Below, one piece after another: positions 15,393 through 24,448 of a stretch of DNA of 64,000 bases. The translations under genes and the position numbers were made by a program. Numbering within the stretch: the first letter of the stretch is position 1; each line of letters begins with the position of its first letter. The notes beneath the pieces are model-generated. The model saw only the letters and a program-made list of their open reading frames with translations. It was not told the origin of the DNA and made no database searches. Source of the DNA: Desulforhopalus sp. IMCC35007 (lineage in GTDB: Bacteria > Desulfobacterota > Desulfobulbia > Desulfobulbales > Desulfocapsaceae); NCBI RefSeq assembly GCF_005116575.1, contig NZ_SWCN01000018.1:53291-117290 (forward strand), written 5' to 3'.

Positions 15393-17654
15393 TCAGTTGC
15401 TTCCCGGGGAATTGCCGTCTTTTTCTATGCGCTCAATGTGTTCTCTTGCGAGTTCCAAGATTGGTCGTCCAGTGGCAGCGGGATCACTCGTTTTTTCAGC
15501 AATGATGTCAGAGCCAGTGGCAAGGACAGCGCGATACATGTCAAGGGCCTGTTGGGGCAGGTTCTCTTGTTCATAGATTACTCCAAGATTCATGAGGGCA
15601 TATGGATTGTCTGGAGAAATCTGGAGTGCCTGTTCAAAATACTGTTTTGCCTCCGCAAGGTCACCTTCCATGAGTCTTTCAAATCCCTTAATTGTAAGTT
15701 GTTCCGCATGGGCTGGATTTCCATCCCTCTGAAGTTCTTCTTTTACTGAGGGATGTACTGCATCGAGTTGGTCTTTCTTCTCCAGGGAAATCGAGGCAAT
15801 TTCTGCTGGATTTCGAATGATCCGGGGCGTTATGAAAATAAACATATTTGTCTTTGTATCGTTGGTCGAATGGGTTTTAAAAAGCCAGCCTAAATAGGGA
15901 ATATCACCTAACAGTGGAATCTTCCATTCACTTTCTGTAACATCGTGGCCTATGATCCCGCCAATAACAATGGTTTGCTGATCTCGGACTATAACAGTGG
16001 TTGTGGCCCTCCGTTCAAAGGTGGTCGGAGTTGCACTGTTGTCTTTTAAGCGGACGACTTCGGTTTCAATTTCCAGGCGCAGGGTTGAAGCCTGGTTAAT
16101 GTGAGGGGTGATGGATAGCTTTGTGGCAACATCCTTATACTCGTACTGGGTATAATCCTGCTCAGAGGCCGTGGTGTTCTGACTGGTGATATATGGGACG
16201 GTATCACCAACTGAAATCTCAGCTTTTTTATTATCCATCGTCAGAATCTGGGGGGTGGAGATAACATTGACATTGGAATCAGTTCTTACTGCTGTTATCA
16301 TTGCACCAATATTAGGAAACGTTACTCCGCCAAGTTCAATGCCTTGTTTGAGTACACCAAAGGAAAAACCCGACGGCAGAGAAGGATCTTGGCTACTGAT
16401 TCCCTCAATAAAACTAAAACCGTTTTCACTACTGAAACCTGTGGCAAGAGTCCCCGTACTGTCCGAGAATTCTCCCCCGGCAGCCCATTCCACCCCAAAA
16501 TCGAGGGTATGGTCAACATCTACTTCCATGATGAGAGCCTCGAGATAGACCATTCTTCTCGGGATATCTAGCTTTTTGATCACATCTTCAAGGACGGCAT
16601 ATTCGTCTTTAGTCGCGGTAATAATCAGGGCGTTTGTCTCATCGTCCGCCATAACGGTAACATCTTTGGAAATGGCAGCCTGTTTTCCTGTTGGCTGTTC
16701 CCCCTGTTGCAGATTTGTTGGAAGGACATTGAGTACTTTGACCATCTCGGCCGCAGTCGCATTCTGGAGGTAATAAACGTGGATATTGCCATCAGCCCGC
16801 TGTACCTTGGTGTCCAGCATATTGATGAGGCTTTTCACCCGGCCCATTTCTCCGCTGTTTGCTACAATGATCAGTGCGTTTACCCTTTCATAGGGAACGA
16901 CCTTAATTTGACCACTGCTCACTCCTTCCCCCGCTTTTGCCTGGACCTGTGTCTTCTGGTAAATAGTGGTTAAGATTTTTCCAAGGGCTTCGGCTGAAGC
17001 ATTATTGAGTGAAATTACAGCAACCTCATCTTCTCTTGACTGGACATCAAGGACTTTAATAATACCAAGAAGTTTCTGAATGTTAGACATTGTTTCGGTA
17101 ATGATCAGCATTCCAGAAGGTGTATGGGCGATGAGTACGGAAGTTTGTGAAACAAGAGGTGCGAGAACCTTTTTCAGATCGTCTGGTGAACTGTATTTGA
17201 GAGGTATAAGCTGGGTAACGACTTTATCTTCAGGTCTATCGGATAAACCGCTACTGAGCATCTCAATGTTTTGCGAACGTGCCCTGGCTGAGGGAAGAAT
17301 CTTGGTAACAGCACCGGATTCGACGGTGGTAAAACCATGCACTTCCAGCACAGATTCAAAAACACGGTATGCTTCATCTACAGAAATACGGGTGGGAGAG
17401 ATGATTGTCACATTACCCTGTACCGTTTTATCGACAACGAAGTTTTTCCCGGTCAATTCACTGATAAATTTAATAAAGAGATGGATATCAACACTATCAA
17501 AATCGATGATAATATGTTGCTCGTTATTCTGATTTTCATCTAAAGTCCCGGGGAGAGGTTTTGGCAGATCTTCGGCAAAGAGGCAGCTCTCATAAAGACC
17601 AAGACATAAACTGATCAGGACGATACTGAGAAAGAATTGTTTCCACCTGTTCAT
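15393..17654 (-). CDS. gspD: Type II secretion secretin GspD with a C-terminal TPR extension
   Basis: 753 aa. Outer-membrane channel of the secretion system. It has a signal peptide (about 1-27), N0-N3 ring domains (residues ~45-390; IIIDFDSVDIHLFIKFISEL, VIPLxY-type repeats) and the secretin core (about 410-620; VRTDSNVNVISTPQILTMDN, VIGGIIGHDVTESEWKIPLL). After the core, where secretins normally stop or carry an S-domain, about 100 residues form tetratricopeptide-like helices (GDLAEAKQYFEQALQISPDN, YALMNLGVIYEQENLPQQAL). The TPR part may bind a partner or pilotin; that is inferred. AAGGTGG precedes the ATG. Confidence 0.96.
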   Translation of the reverse strand: MNRWKQFFLSIVLISLCLGLYESCLFAEDLPKPLPGTLDENQNNEQHIIIDFDSVDIHLFIKFISELTGKNFVVDKTVQGNVTIISPTRISVDEAYRVFESVLEVHGFTTVESGAVTKILPSARARSQNIEMLSSGLSDRPEDKVVTQLIPLKYSSPDDLKKVLAPLVSQTSVLIAHTPSGMLIITETMSNIQKLLGIIKVLDVQSREDEVAVISLNNASAEALGKILTTIYQKTQVQAKAGEGVSSGQIKVVPYERVNALIIVANSGEMGRVKSLINMLDTKVQRADGNIHVYYLQNATAAEMVKVLNVLPTNLQQGEQPTGKQAAISKDVTVMADDETNALIITATKDEYAVLEDVIKKLDIPRRMVYLEALIMEVDVDHTLDFGVEWAAGGEFSDSTGTLATGFSSENGFSFIEGISSQDPSLPSGFSFGVLKQGIELGGVTFPNIGAMITAVRTDSNVNVISTPQILTMDNKKAEISVGDTVPYITSQNTTASEQDYTQYEYKDVATKLSITPHINQASTLRLEIETEVVRLKDNSATPTTFERRATTTVIVRDQQTIVIGGIIGHDVTESEWKIPLLGDIPYLGWLFKTHSTNDTKTNMFIFITPRIIRNPAEIASISLEKKDQLDAVHPSVKEELQRDGNPAHAEQLTIKGFERLMEGDLAEAKQYFEQALQISPDNPYALMNLGVIYEQENLPQQALDMYRAVLATGSDIIAEKTSDPAATGRPILELAREHIERIEKDGNSPGSN

Positions 17655-17696
17655 GTATATTCCACCTTTGTTATTATATCCATTTATTTCAAGTCG

Positions 17697-18395
17697 TTAT
17701 TGTTGTGTTTCACTTGGAGCAGTGTTTAGTCCTGAAGCAGTCCTCGGGGTATTTTGTGTTGCACGAGGTCTGCGGATGACCCGTCTTCGGGGGGTTGGTC
17801 TTGGGGTTGTAATGGATTCCGGTAATGCGCTAATATTCGATTCTCCACCTGGATTTTCCGGGCTTGAAGGTGGAGGCGTTTTGTAAACCGGTCTCATTTG
17901 TGCGGCTTCACTCATGTCCAGTGTTTCATCTTTACCTTGTATAGTGAGAACAAGTTGCCCACGGTTGATCTCTTTTATGAGGGCACCTTCTATAACTTCA
18001 CCGATGCTGAATATATTTTGATCACGACTTTGTTTATTAAGGATTATTGCCCGTCTGTTGTTTTCGCTCCCACTGACAGTTCCCATGAGCACAATTCCGA
18101 GCTCACTGATATTTTCTACCTCAGATTCAGGCGCGACAGGAGCCTCTACCACTTCACTGTTATTGAGCGAGGTTCCGAAGAGATTTCTCGTTAAGATCAC
18201 CCGGTAATCAGGCCTTTTTTCATTTGGGTTTATAATCAAAGCTTTTTTTTCCTGGTCCTGGTCGAGAGATTTTTTGGAAGTGGCAGGAACATCGAGCACA
18301 AATGTTTCCAGCGCCTGGTAGAGTCCTTCCACGAATATCGCTGAAAGAATAGTGATAAAGAGAAGAGGTGCTATAAATGATAACCGACCTGTCAT
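17697..18395 (-). CDS. gspC: Type II secretion inner-membrane protein GspC
   Basis: 232 aa. One transmembrane segment near the N-terminus (FIAPLLFITILSAIFVEGLY). A homology-region domain follows (LGIVLMGTVSGSENNRRAII to KDETLDMSE, residues ~95-165), which couples the inner-membrane platform to the secretin. A Pro/Ser-rich tail replaces the PDZ or coiled-coil domain found in longer GspC proteins. It lies between gspN and gspD in the operon, with a GGTG ribosome-binding site. Confidence 0.9.
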   Translation of the reverse strand: MTGRLSFIAPLLFITILSAIFVEGLYQALETFVLDVPATSKKSLDQDQEKKALIINPNEKRPDYRVILTRNLFGTSLNNSEVVEAPVAPESEVENISELGIVLMGTVSGSENNRRAIILNKQSRDQNIFSIGEVIEGALIKEINRGQLVLTIQGKDETLDMSEAAQMRPVYKTPPPSSPENPGGESNISALPESITTPRPTPRRRVIRRPRATQNTPRTASGLNTAPSETQQ

Positions 18396-18399
18396 AGAA

Positions 18400-19278
18400 T
18401 CACCTGCTGAATCTGAATGTCGGATTTGACACAGTGCCGCCCAGTTTAAATGGAAGGGCGCTTCTCTTATAACGCGCAGCGTACTGTTTCACCATTTTTG
18501 CCTCCAACGGGTGGGTCTGCAAAAACTCTCTTCTTGGTTCAAGGAGGCCAGACATATTAACTCTACTGGTGAGAAGAGAGGTCATAATGTTAACATTACC
18601 TTCAAATTCGGCGTTGATATCTGCTCCTTTCAACTTTCCAGTCCCAATATCAAGTTGTTCCGTATACGACATGTCAAAAGAGATCTGGTCATATCGAAGA
18701 GCTGTAAGCGATAAAACAGGTTGTAAGAATTCTAGGCTGCCGGAGGAAATTTTTATCTGTGCTTTGCCCTGCCCCTTTATTGGCGTGGCCCACTGAGCCT
18801 GAAAATTCCCCGAACCTCCTAGGTTTCCGGTTACCTTCCTATTGAGTATACCTTGATCTTTTACAATTTCATCCAGATTTAGGTTATTAAAGACTATATC
18901 TACCAGCCTGTAATTTTTTTCAGCCCTGTCAACTATGAGAGATGCCTTGAGTGTTCCGGAATACAATTTTCCTCCTATTTTAAATGTACTCCAAAATTTT
19001 ATACCTGGATGTATCTTAATCTGATCAACAGCAACTATTGATTGTTGCTCACCTTCTGTTTTACCAATTTTCACCTTCTCAAAGACGATTGCCGCAGGAA
19101 AACTATAGCCAATATCGGTTATGCTACATGAGGAGTCTGTAAATAACTGTTCTACCTGGTTTTCACAGAATATTTTGAATTTTTCTTTAGGAAACCGAAG
19201 GTAGAGCAGAATAAGTGTCAGTACAATTGCATATAAAACATATAACAACGGACGGGAAGAAGGAGTCACAGATTTCAT
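18400..19278 (-). CDS. gspN: Type II secretion protein GspN
   Basis: 292 aa. One N-terminal membrane segment (LLYVLYAIVLTLILLYLRF), then an AsmA/GspN-like beta-rich periplasmic part (SFPAAIVFEKVKIGKTEGEQ, FRFSR end with repeated projected-mass motifs such as KLGGTVSNPTF). GspN is an accessory part found in delta-proteobacterial and some other systems. The start overlaps the gspM stop by 4 nt (ATGA), indicating translational coupling. Confidence 0.85.
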   Translation of the reverse strand: MKSVTPSSRPLLYVLYAIVLTLILLYLRFPKEKFKIFCENQVEQLFTDSSCSITDIGYSFPAAIVFEKVKIGKTEGEQQSIVAVDQIKIHPGIKFWSTFKIGGKLYSGTLKASLIVDRAEKNYRLVDIVFNNLNLDEIVKDQGILNRKVTGNLGGSGNFQAQWATPIKGQGKAQIKISSGSLEFLQPVLSLTALRYDQISFDMSYTEQLDIGTGKLKGADINAEFEGNVNIMTSLLTSRVNMSGLLEPRREFLQTHPLEAKMVKQYAARYKRSALPFKLGGTVSNPTFRFSR

Positions 19279-19856
19279 TGTTTCTCCTCAAAGGTGACGA
19301 TTTGTAAAATTACATCGAGGAAACCCTGCTGAGTACCATTCTCCTGAATGGAGATACGTTTGATGAAAACGACATTTTTCTGAGACTCGATCAGGCGCAG
19401 AAAGCCAACCAGGGCCTCTAAGGAGATGAGTTGAAATTTCATCTCAACCATGGTCTCATTGAGTGTGTCTTCTCCTTCGGTTGTCGATGGTTTCATATAT
19501 TGTATTTGTTTTTTTACCTGTATTTTTTCAGCCTGCTGATCGAGGAAGGTGAAAAGAGAGAAATTATCGCCTCTCTCTTTAATCATTGCCTCAATGGTTC
19601 CCTGTTCATTTTTGAGGGTCAGGTGTTCCTGTTGCAGTTCCTTTATTCTGACCAGTTCTTCTTTTTTTCTTTCTGTGGAATTTTCAAGGCTGCTTTTGGC
19701 ACTTATTAAAGGAATAATTGCAAATCTTAAAAATATAAAGCAGATAAGAAATGCCACTCCTCCTCCGAGAACAAGCTTCTCCCGTTTCTCGAGATTTTGA
19801 ATTCCAGATTTCTCCCAGAGACTTCGCAGAGTTTTATTTTTCAAAAGACCGGCCAT
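19275..19856 (-). CDS. gspM: Type II secretion protein GspM (PilO-like)
   Basis: 193 aa. Bitopic inner-membrane protein with a membrane segment at residues ~28-50 (LVLGGGVAFLICFIFLRFAI), a coiled coil at ~55-100 and a small ferredoxin-like periplasmic domain, as in GspM/PilO. It partners GspL in the assembly platform. It sits 6 nt after gspL and overlaps gspN. Confidence 0.88.
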   Translation of the reverse strand: MAGLLKNKTLRSLWEKSGIQNLEKREKLVLGGGVAFLICFIFLRFAIIPLISAKSSLENSTERKKEELVRIKELQQEHLTLKNEQGTIEAMIKERGDNFSLFTFLDQQAEKIQVKKQIQYMKPSTTEGEDTLNETMVEMKFQLISLEALVGFLRLIESQKNVVFIKRISIQENGTQQGFLDVILQIVTFEEKQ

Positions 19857-19862
19857 AGATAT

Positions 19863-21308
19863 CTACAGGGTACGTTGTATTTTAAGTTCAAAGCTCACCT
19901 CATCACCCTTGGGCGACTGATTCGCTGAACTGATGGATACTTCTTTAAAATAAGGTGATTTTTCGAGCTCTTTCTGGACGTTGTCTACCGTATTAAAATC
20001 CCCGGTTACCGCTTTGAGACGTATGACATCCATGTCTGCCACCAGCCGGACAACTTTGACTGTGTAATTCGGCGGAATGCGTGTCGAGACTTCTGCGAGC
20101 AGTTCAACAACTGTCAATTCTGCTCCGCTTAAACCTCCAGGTTTATAGGTGTTTAAAATTTCTTTATTCTTAACGGCAAGCTGCTGGACAGGATTGACAA
20201 TTCGTGTCACTTCAGGGAGGGTTTCTTTAAACACCTGAGTGATCTGTGCATTGAGATCGTCTTGGAGGCTGCGCAGCTTGGAATATGAGTATCCCCAATA
20301 GGTAAAGGCAACGAGGAGTAAAACGGCTGAAGGTACCGCAAATTTGAGGGCCCAGGTACGATATTCAGCAACTGTCTTCCGTTTTTTGAAGGCCCCTTTT
20401 CTAAAATTAAAACCGTTATATTTGCCGCTGCCTCGAAGGGCAACGGACAGGGCTCGATCCATTTGCTCGGGAAGATAGGGAAAAGCAGTTTCGGAATCTA
20501 TTTTAAGAAGAGGTTGGCTGCTTTGCTGGAATACCTTTACCGGGGTTCCCTCAAGGGTTGTTGAAAGTATTTTTGCCAGGCCTTCGTAAGGGGCTACTGC
20601 TCCTGAGATATAGACCTTGTGGTGTTTCAAGTTAATGTCAAAATCCCCTGAAACCAAAAGAGTCTGGCGTATGCTGACTGCAAAATCTCTGCTTCGTATT
20701 TCTGCATCTTCAGCGTAAATTTCTGGAGGGGTAGATATTGAGCGGATGAGGGTAATTTTTCCGCCGATAACAATGATCACAGTTGCCCAGTTAACATCAA
20801 TATCGATCAGGGCAAAGTCAACATTTTCTTCCCCTGTCACTATCAAGGCCTGATCAACTCCACTGATACCAATGGTTTCAGGGTCTATTCCTGATTGATG
20901 AAGTGATGAGAGGCAGTCCGACAAAACAGCTTTGTCGATCATTGCTGCAAGGATATCAACCCCATCCGGATTAATTTTGCTGATGAGAAAATCAATGGCA
21001 AGGGAGTCTATCTTGATGGGGGATAAATCTTCGAGCTCAAGCGGCAGGATTTGCCCTATTTTGTTCTTATCAGTGAAGGGGAGTGACAGGTTTCTGTAAG
21101 AAAAAAGCTCTGCTCCAAGGGTTATTCTGCACTGGCCCTCGGCAAATCCGCACTGCTTTTTTATCTGCTCAAGGGTCTCGGGAAAAGGAGTCTCGCCGAG
21201 GTTTAGAGTTCCGTATCCTTTGACAATAGACACACCGGAACTGTTATCAACCGAAACGGCTGTAATTTTATCTTCGTGGATGTCCAGACAAAAAATATTT
21301 TCAGCCAT
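19863..21308 (-). CDS. gspL: Type II secretion protein GspL (PilM/PilN-like)
   Basis: 481 aa. The N-terminal actin-like cytoplasmic domain (residues 1-300; FCLDIHEDKITAVSVDNSSG, DFALIDIDVNWATVIIV) resembles PilM. One membrane segment follows (FAVPSAVLLLVAFTYWGYSY, ~325), then a PilN-like periplasmic domain. GspL recruits GspE to the inner membrane. A GGAG site precedes the ATG. Confidence 0.93.
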   Translation of the reverse strand: MAENIFCLDIHEDKITAVSVDNSSGVSIVKGYGTLNLGETPFPETLEQIKKQCGFAEGQCRITLGAELFSYRNLSLPFTDKNKIGQILPLELEDLSPIKIDSLAIDFLISKINPDGVDILAAMIDKAVLSDCLSSLHQSGIDPETIGISGVDQALIVTGEENVDFALIDIDVNWATVIIVIGGKITLIRSISTPPEIYAEDAEIRSRDFAVSIRQTLLVSGDFDINLKHHKVYISGAVAPYEGLAKILSTTLEGTPVKVFQQSSQPLLKIDSETAFPYLPEQMDRALSVALRGSGKYNGFNFRKGAFKKRKTVAEYRTWALKFAVPSAVLLLVAFTYWGYSYSKLRSLQDDLNAQITQVFKETLPEVTRIVNPVQQLAVKNKEILNTYKPGGLSGAELTVVELLAEVSTRIPPNYTVKVVRLVADMDVIRLKAVTGDFNTVDNVQKELEKSPYFKEVSISSANQSPKGDEVSFELKIQRTL

Positions 21309-21311
21309 TAA

Positions 21312-22349
21312 CTACTCCACTTTTTTCCTGAGCAGGTTTATTGTGCCATCTTCGGCACGTCCAGCGTCCGCCACCATTGTCCATGAAAGGGTATCAAATT
21401 TTCCTGTAGCGCTGATTTGAAAATATTGACTAGTGGTTGTTATAATTTTGTCATTGAGTTCGATGTCGCCGGGCCAGCCTATTGCTGTATACCAGCTGGG
21501 ATCGTTAAAAGAATCTTTGTTATCCTCATCTTTTCTAAACTCATCAAACTGTTCAGCAAGTTCATCGGTGATAAGAGGATTCATACTTTTTATAAGTTCT
21601 GTTTCAGCGGTGTTGATATTGATTTTTCCATCTTCACCGTACACGGTGAGGAAATCTTTCAATCCTTTATTCTCATCACTACCGAAAAAAATTTCAGGTG
21701 TTATTCCCCGTATCAGAAGAAGTTCCTCAATACTTGTCAAAGGGCCATTTCTCGCAGAATATGGTTGATCCAGGGACTGATAATAGCTGTTTTCTGCACC
21801 GTGATCGGACTCTAGGTCGTCTTCGTCAATCCAGTCAACGATCGCGTCAACAATCTCCAGTGCTTCTGTTTCATCTTCTATGGGAAATATTCCAGAAACG
21901 AGCAGGTTTTGGAGTATATCCCGTAATTCAGCAGAGGTCTCAGCATTTTTCTCCTCAACCAGCATGTTAGTCTGGAGCCTGCCTGATAGATCGTTGATCT
22001 TGAGGAGTAATTCGCCACTTGGGAACAGCAGATCAAAATTTTCCTGTTCCAGTAGGGCCCAGCTGTCTGAGAAGGAATCCGCCTCATTTTCTGCGAGGTC
22101 GTCAATCAGCGCTGCAAGGGCAATATTTACCCCAGATTCAGAAATTGATTTGAGCTGTACTCCTCTTTTATAATTATCAGAGACGACAAAATTATGCCAC
22201 GAAACTTTATGATACTGGATTGTTATGGCTGTAAGCAGACTTAAGGTCATTATAGTGACCAGAAGTGCCATCCCACGCTGATCGTGTCCTGTTGAACTGC
22301 TTCTACAGGTAACGGAGCTTTTTTGCAGAGTTTTTTCTGTTAGCCGCAT
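21312..22349 (-). CDS. gspK: Type II secretion minor pseudopilin GspK
   Basis: 345 aa. The prepilin-type N-terminus is QRGMALLVTIMTLSLLTAIT, where Met follows the usual Gly cleavage site. As is usual for GspK, the Glu5 of other pilins is absent. A large helical insert follows (residues ~110-260; LTSIEELLLIRGITPEIF is the typical GspK helix-hairpin motif). It caps the pseudopilus tip with GspI and GspJ. AAGGAAT precedes the ATG. The leader before RGMALL is long, about 27 residues. Confidence 0.94.
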   Translation of the reverse strand: MRLTEKTLQKSSVTCRSSSTGHDQRGMALLVTIMTLSLLTAITIQYHKVSWHNFVVSDNYKRGVQLKSISESGVNIALAALIDDLAENEADSFSDSWALLEQENFDLLFPSGELLLKINDLSGRLQTNMLVEEKNAETSAELRDILQNLLVSGIFPIEDETEALEIVDAIVDWIDEDDLESDHGAENSYYQSLDQPYSARNGPLTSIEELLLIRGITPEIFFGSDENKGLKDFLTVYGEDGKININTAETELIKSMNPLITDELAEQFDEFRKDEDNKDSFNDPSWYTAIGWPGDIELNDKIITTTSQYFQISATGKFDTLSWTMVADAGRAEDGTINLLRKKVE

Positions 22350-22352
22350 GTG

Positions 22353-23021
22353 TTATTCCTTGTCCGGTTCTGACAGGGCTACAGCTGTTTTAAACACGCT
22401 TCCGTTGCCATCCTTTAGCTCATTTGCAAAGACCAGTTCAATTGTTATGAGTTTTGGCAGCTCAGGTGCAAGGAGTTTGCCGTCTTCACCTTCAACGCTC
22501 TCGCCTTCCCATTCTGTCGTTGTTTCCCCATCTGGACCGGTATACGAAAAACGGACTTCTTTCAAGCCTTCGCAAAGAAGAAATTTTGCATCATTGTCCC
22601 CTTCTACCCCAGGCAGAATGACCGTATCGGAGCGCATCAGGGTGAGTGTGTTCTCTGTTTCGTCGGCCACTACACTGTAACTGATCCTTGCATCCCCCGC
22701 TATAATCTCCTGTTTGTTGAGAGGGATGTGGCTTGAAGAAATAAAGGTCATAGTGTCAGCACGCCCCCCTGAGATATCCTGCTCGTTACCTAAAAGGTTT
22801 CCTCCAGGCCCGGTTACAATGGTGGTAAGGTCCTCTGTTATCCTCTCGAGAGCCGCCCGGGCTGTGTTTGACTCGCGCATGTGCTGCTCCGAACTCAGAG
22901 TAACTTGAAAGGTCGCTCTGTAGGCGCCATAGACCGCAGAGATGACAATAGCAAAGATAAAAATAGCAAACAGCAGCTCTATGAGGGTGAAACCAGTTTC
23001 TTTGCTAGAATTCCAGCGCAT
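22353..23021 (-). CDS. gspJ: Type II secretion minor pseudopilin GspJ
   Basis: 222 aa. The prepilin peptidase site is KETGFTLIELLFAIFIFAIV, with Glu5 present, and the body is a beta-rich GspJ fold (ALERITEDLTTIV, LLCEGLKEVRFSYTGPDG). The start lies inside the end of gspI (17 nt overlap), suggesting coupled translation. It is part of the pseudopilus tip. Confidence 0.94.
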   Translation of the reverse strand: MRWNSSKETGFTLIELLFAIFIFAIVISAVYGAYRATFQVTLSSEQHMRESNTARAALERITEDLTTIVTGPGGNLLGNEQDISGGRADTMTFISSSHIPLNKQEIIAGDARISYSVVADETENTLTLMRSDTVILPGVEGDNDAKFLLCEGLKEVRFSYTGPDGETTTEWEGESVEGEDGKLLAPELPKLITIELVFANELKDGNGSVFKTAVALSEPDKE

Positions 23022-23424
23022 AATGGGTCAATGAATATGTATACTTTGTTTCACTCCACGAGATGGTGAGTGTGACCTGTTGCAGAGGGACTTCCAGGTC
23101 CGATAAATTGTCAAAACTCTCCAGTGGGGCAGGGGAAATTTCTATTTTCCAGGTGTATTCGGAAAAATCATCATCAAAACTTCCCTCGTCATTGTCCAGA
23201 GAAATTATGCCGCTTTTAAGTTCGGCAAGCTTTAGAGAGGCAAGCATCGGTGCAATATTATTAAAGTGAGCTTCCGTTGCCTGGGAAAGGCTTCTGGACT
23301 GGGAACCAAAAAGAGCGACCAGGGCGATTGCAATAATAGAAACGGCAATCATCACCTCCAGCAGGGTGAACGCCCTGTTGTTTTTGAAAACAGTGGTGAA
23401 TTGAGATGCATATTGCCCTTTCAT
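23005..23424 (-). CDS. gspI: Type II secretion minor pseudopilin GspI
   Basis: 139 aa. The prepilin motif is NRAFTLLEVMIAVSIIAIAL with Glu5; the residue before Phe is Ala rather than the usual Gly. The helix and short beta domain fit GspI (LSQATEAHFNNIAPMLASLK). It initiates tip assembly with J and K. It lies between gspH and gspJ, 17 nt after gspH. Confidence 0.93.
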   Translation of the reverse strand: MKGQYASQFTTVFKNNRAFTLLEVMIAVSIIAIALVALFGSQSRSLSQATEAHFNNIAPMLASLKLAELKSGIISLDNDEGSFDDDFSEYTWKIEISPAPLESFDNLSDLEVPLQQVTLTISWSETKYTYSLTHYALEF

Positions 23425-23441
23425 AAACCGTTTTATCGTCC

Positions 23442-24005
23442 TTAATTCGGAGGAAATTCCTCGGTGATGATTATTGGTTCTGTAAAAGGATTAAGCTTTA
23501 TCGTCAAAGAATCGCCTCCACTATCGGTCAGTTGAATGGCCGCCTGGTCCATATAACCTTTCTTGCTTATCCAGATGGAGGTTTGTTCCTCTGAGGTAAC
23601 ACCACTGCTGTGCAACCAGACATTGGCGATAGAGACACTTTCAGGGAATTGAATCTCTTGCTTTTGCATGACGCTTTCTTCGTCGATGCTCAGGGTATCT
23701 TCCTCCAAAGCGTCTTTTTCATACCAGACACGGTTTTCCAGTTGGCTGAAACGAAGCTGGTAGGCCTGCTGATTTCTTACCGCTGTCTGTCTTACCTCAT
23801 TGATCAGTCCCACAACCTGCCGTGCCGTTGATTTAAGTGGATTGGTAAAAAAAGTACTTCGCATAGACGGGACACTAATGGTAAGCATAATGCCAATCAA
23901 TACGCAGACCACAATCAGTTCGAGCAGTGTAAAACCGTTGGCCTTATTCAGGTAATATCTCCGGCAGGTGCCAGGGGCGCCACTGTTCCGGGGTAAAAGC
24001 GTCAA
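23442..24005 (-). CDS. gspH: Type II secretion minor pseudopilin GspH
   Basis: 187 aa from a TTG start two nt after the gspG stop. The prepilin peptidase site is KANGFTLLELIVVCVLIGIM, with a 25-residue leader. A GspH-type C-terminal beta domain follows (TARQVVGLINEVRQTAVRNQ then KSTA-type strands). It joins the pseudopilus below the tip. The leader could be shorter if another start is used, but no good ATG is available. Confidence 0.92.
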   Translation of the reverse strand: MTLLPRNSGAPGTCRRYYLNKANGFTLLELIVVCVLIGIMLTISVPSMRSTFFTNPLKSTARQVVGLINEVRQTAVRNQQAYQLRFSQLENRVWYEKDALEEDTLSIDEESVMQKQEIQFPESVSIANVWLHSSGVTSEEQTSIWISKKGYMDQAAIQLTDSGGDSLTIKLNPFTEPIIITEEFPPN

Positions 24006-24007
24006 AA

Positions 24008-24448
24008 TTATTCGATTTCCCAGTTGTTTATATCTTTTGCATCATCTTCACCGCCCGATTCTCCGTCATTGCCGTAGGAGCTCAGGTCGAAATCGGAGTT
24101 CAATCCAGGGCTGAGATAAACAAATTCATTCCCCCATGGATCAAGGGGCATTTTTCCTTTCTCCATATATCCGCCATCGCGCCATTTAGGGGGAAGTTTC
24201 CCGGTTGTCGGTGGCTCGACGAGGGCCTGGAGTCCCTGCTCGGTGGAGGGGTACATCCCGTTGTCTAATTTGTACATCTTAAGCGCTGTCTCTATGCCGC
24301 GAATCTGTAATGCGGCTTTGGTCCTCTTGGCCTCTTCAGGGCGGCCCATGATTTTAGGCCCAATGTAGCCGGCTAAGACTCCAATAATTACCAGAACAAC
24401 GAGAAGCTCAATGAGGGTGAAGCCCGATTCTTGGTGTCGTGATTTCAT
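24008..24448 (-). CDS. gspG: Type II secretion major pseudopilin GspG
   Basis: 146 aa. I chose ATG 24448 because it gives a short leader (MKSRHQESG) before FTLIELLVVLVIIGVLAG and because it overlaps the upstream stop as ATGA. The GspG signature is complete: Glu5, the GPKIMGRPEEAKRTKA helix, the YPSTEQGLQALV loop and PLDPWGNEFVYLSPG. Asp/Gly-rich residues near the end fit the calcium site of GspG. It forms the pseudopilus shaft. In Geobacter sulfurreducens the GspG homologue OxpG is needed for export of a multicopper protein. Confidence 0.97.
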   Translation of the reverse strand: MKSRHQESGFTLIELLVVLVIIGVLAGYIGPKIMGRPEEAKRTKAALQIRGIETALKMYKLDNGMYPSTEQGLQALVEPPTTGKLPPKWRDGGYMEKGKMPLDPWGNEFVYLSPGLNSDFDLSSYGNDGESGGEDDAKDINNWEIE

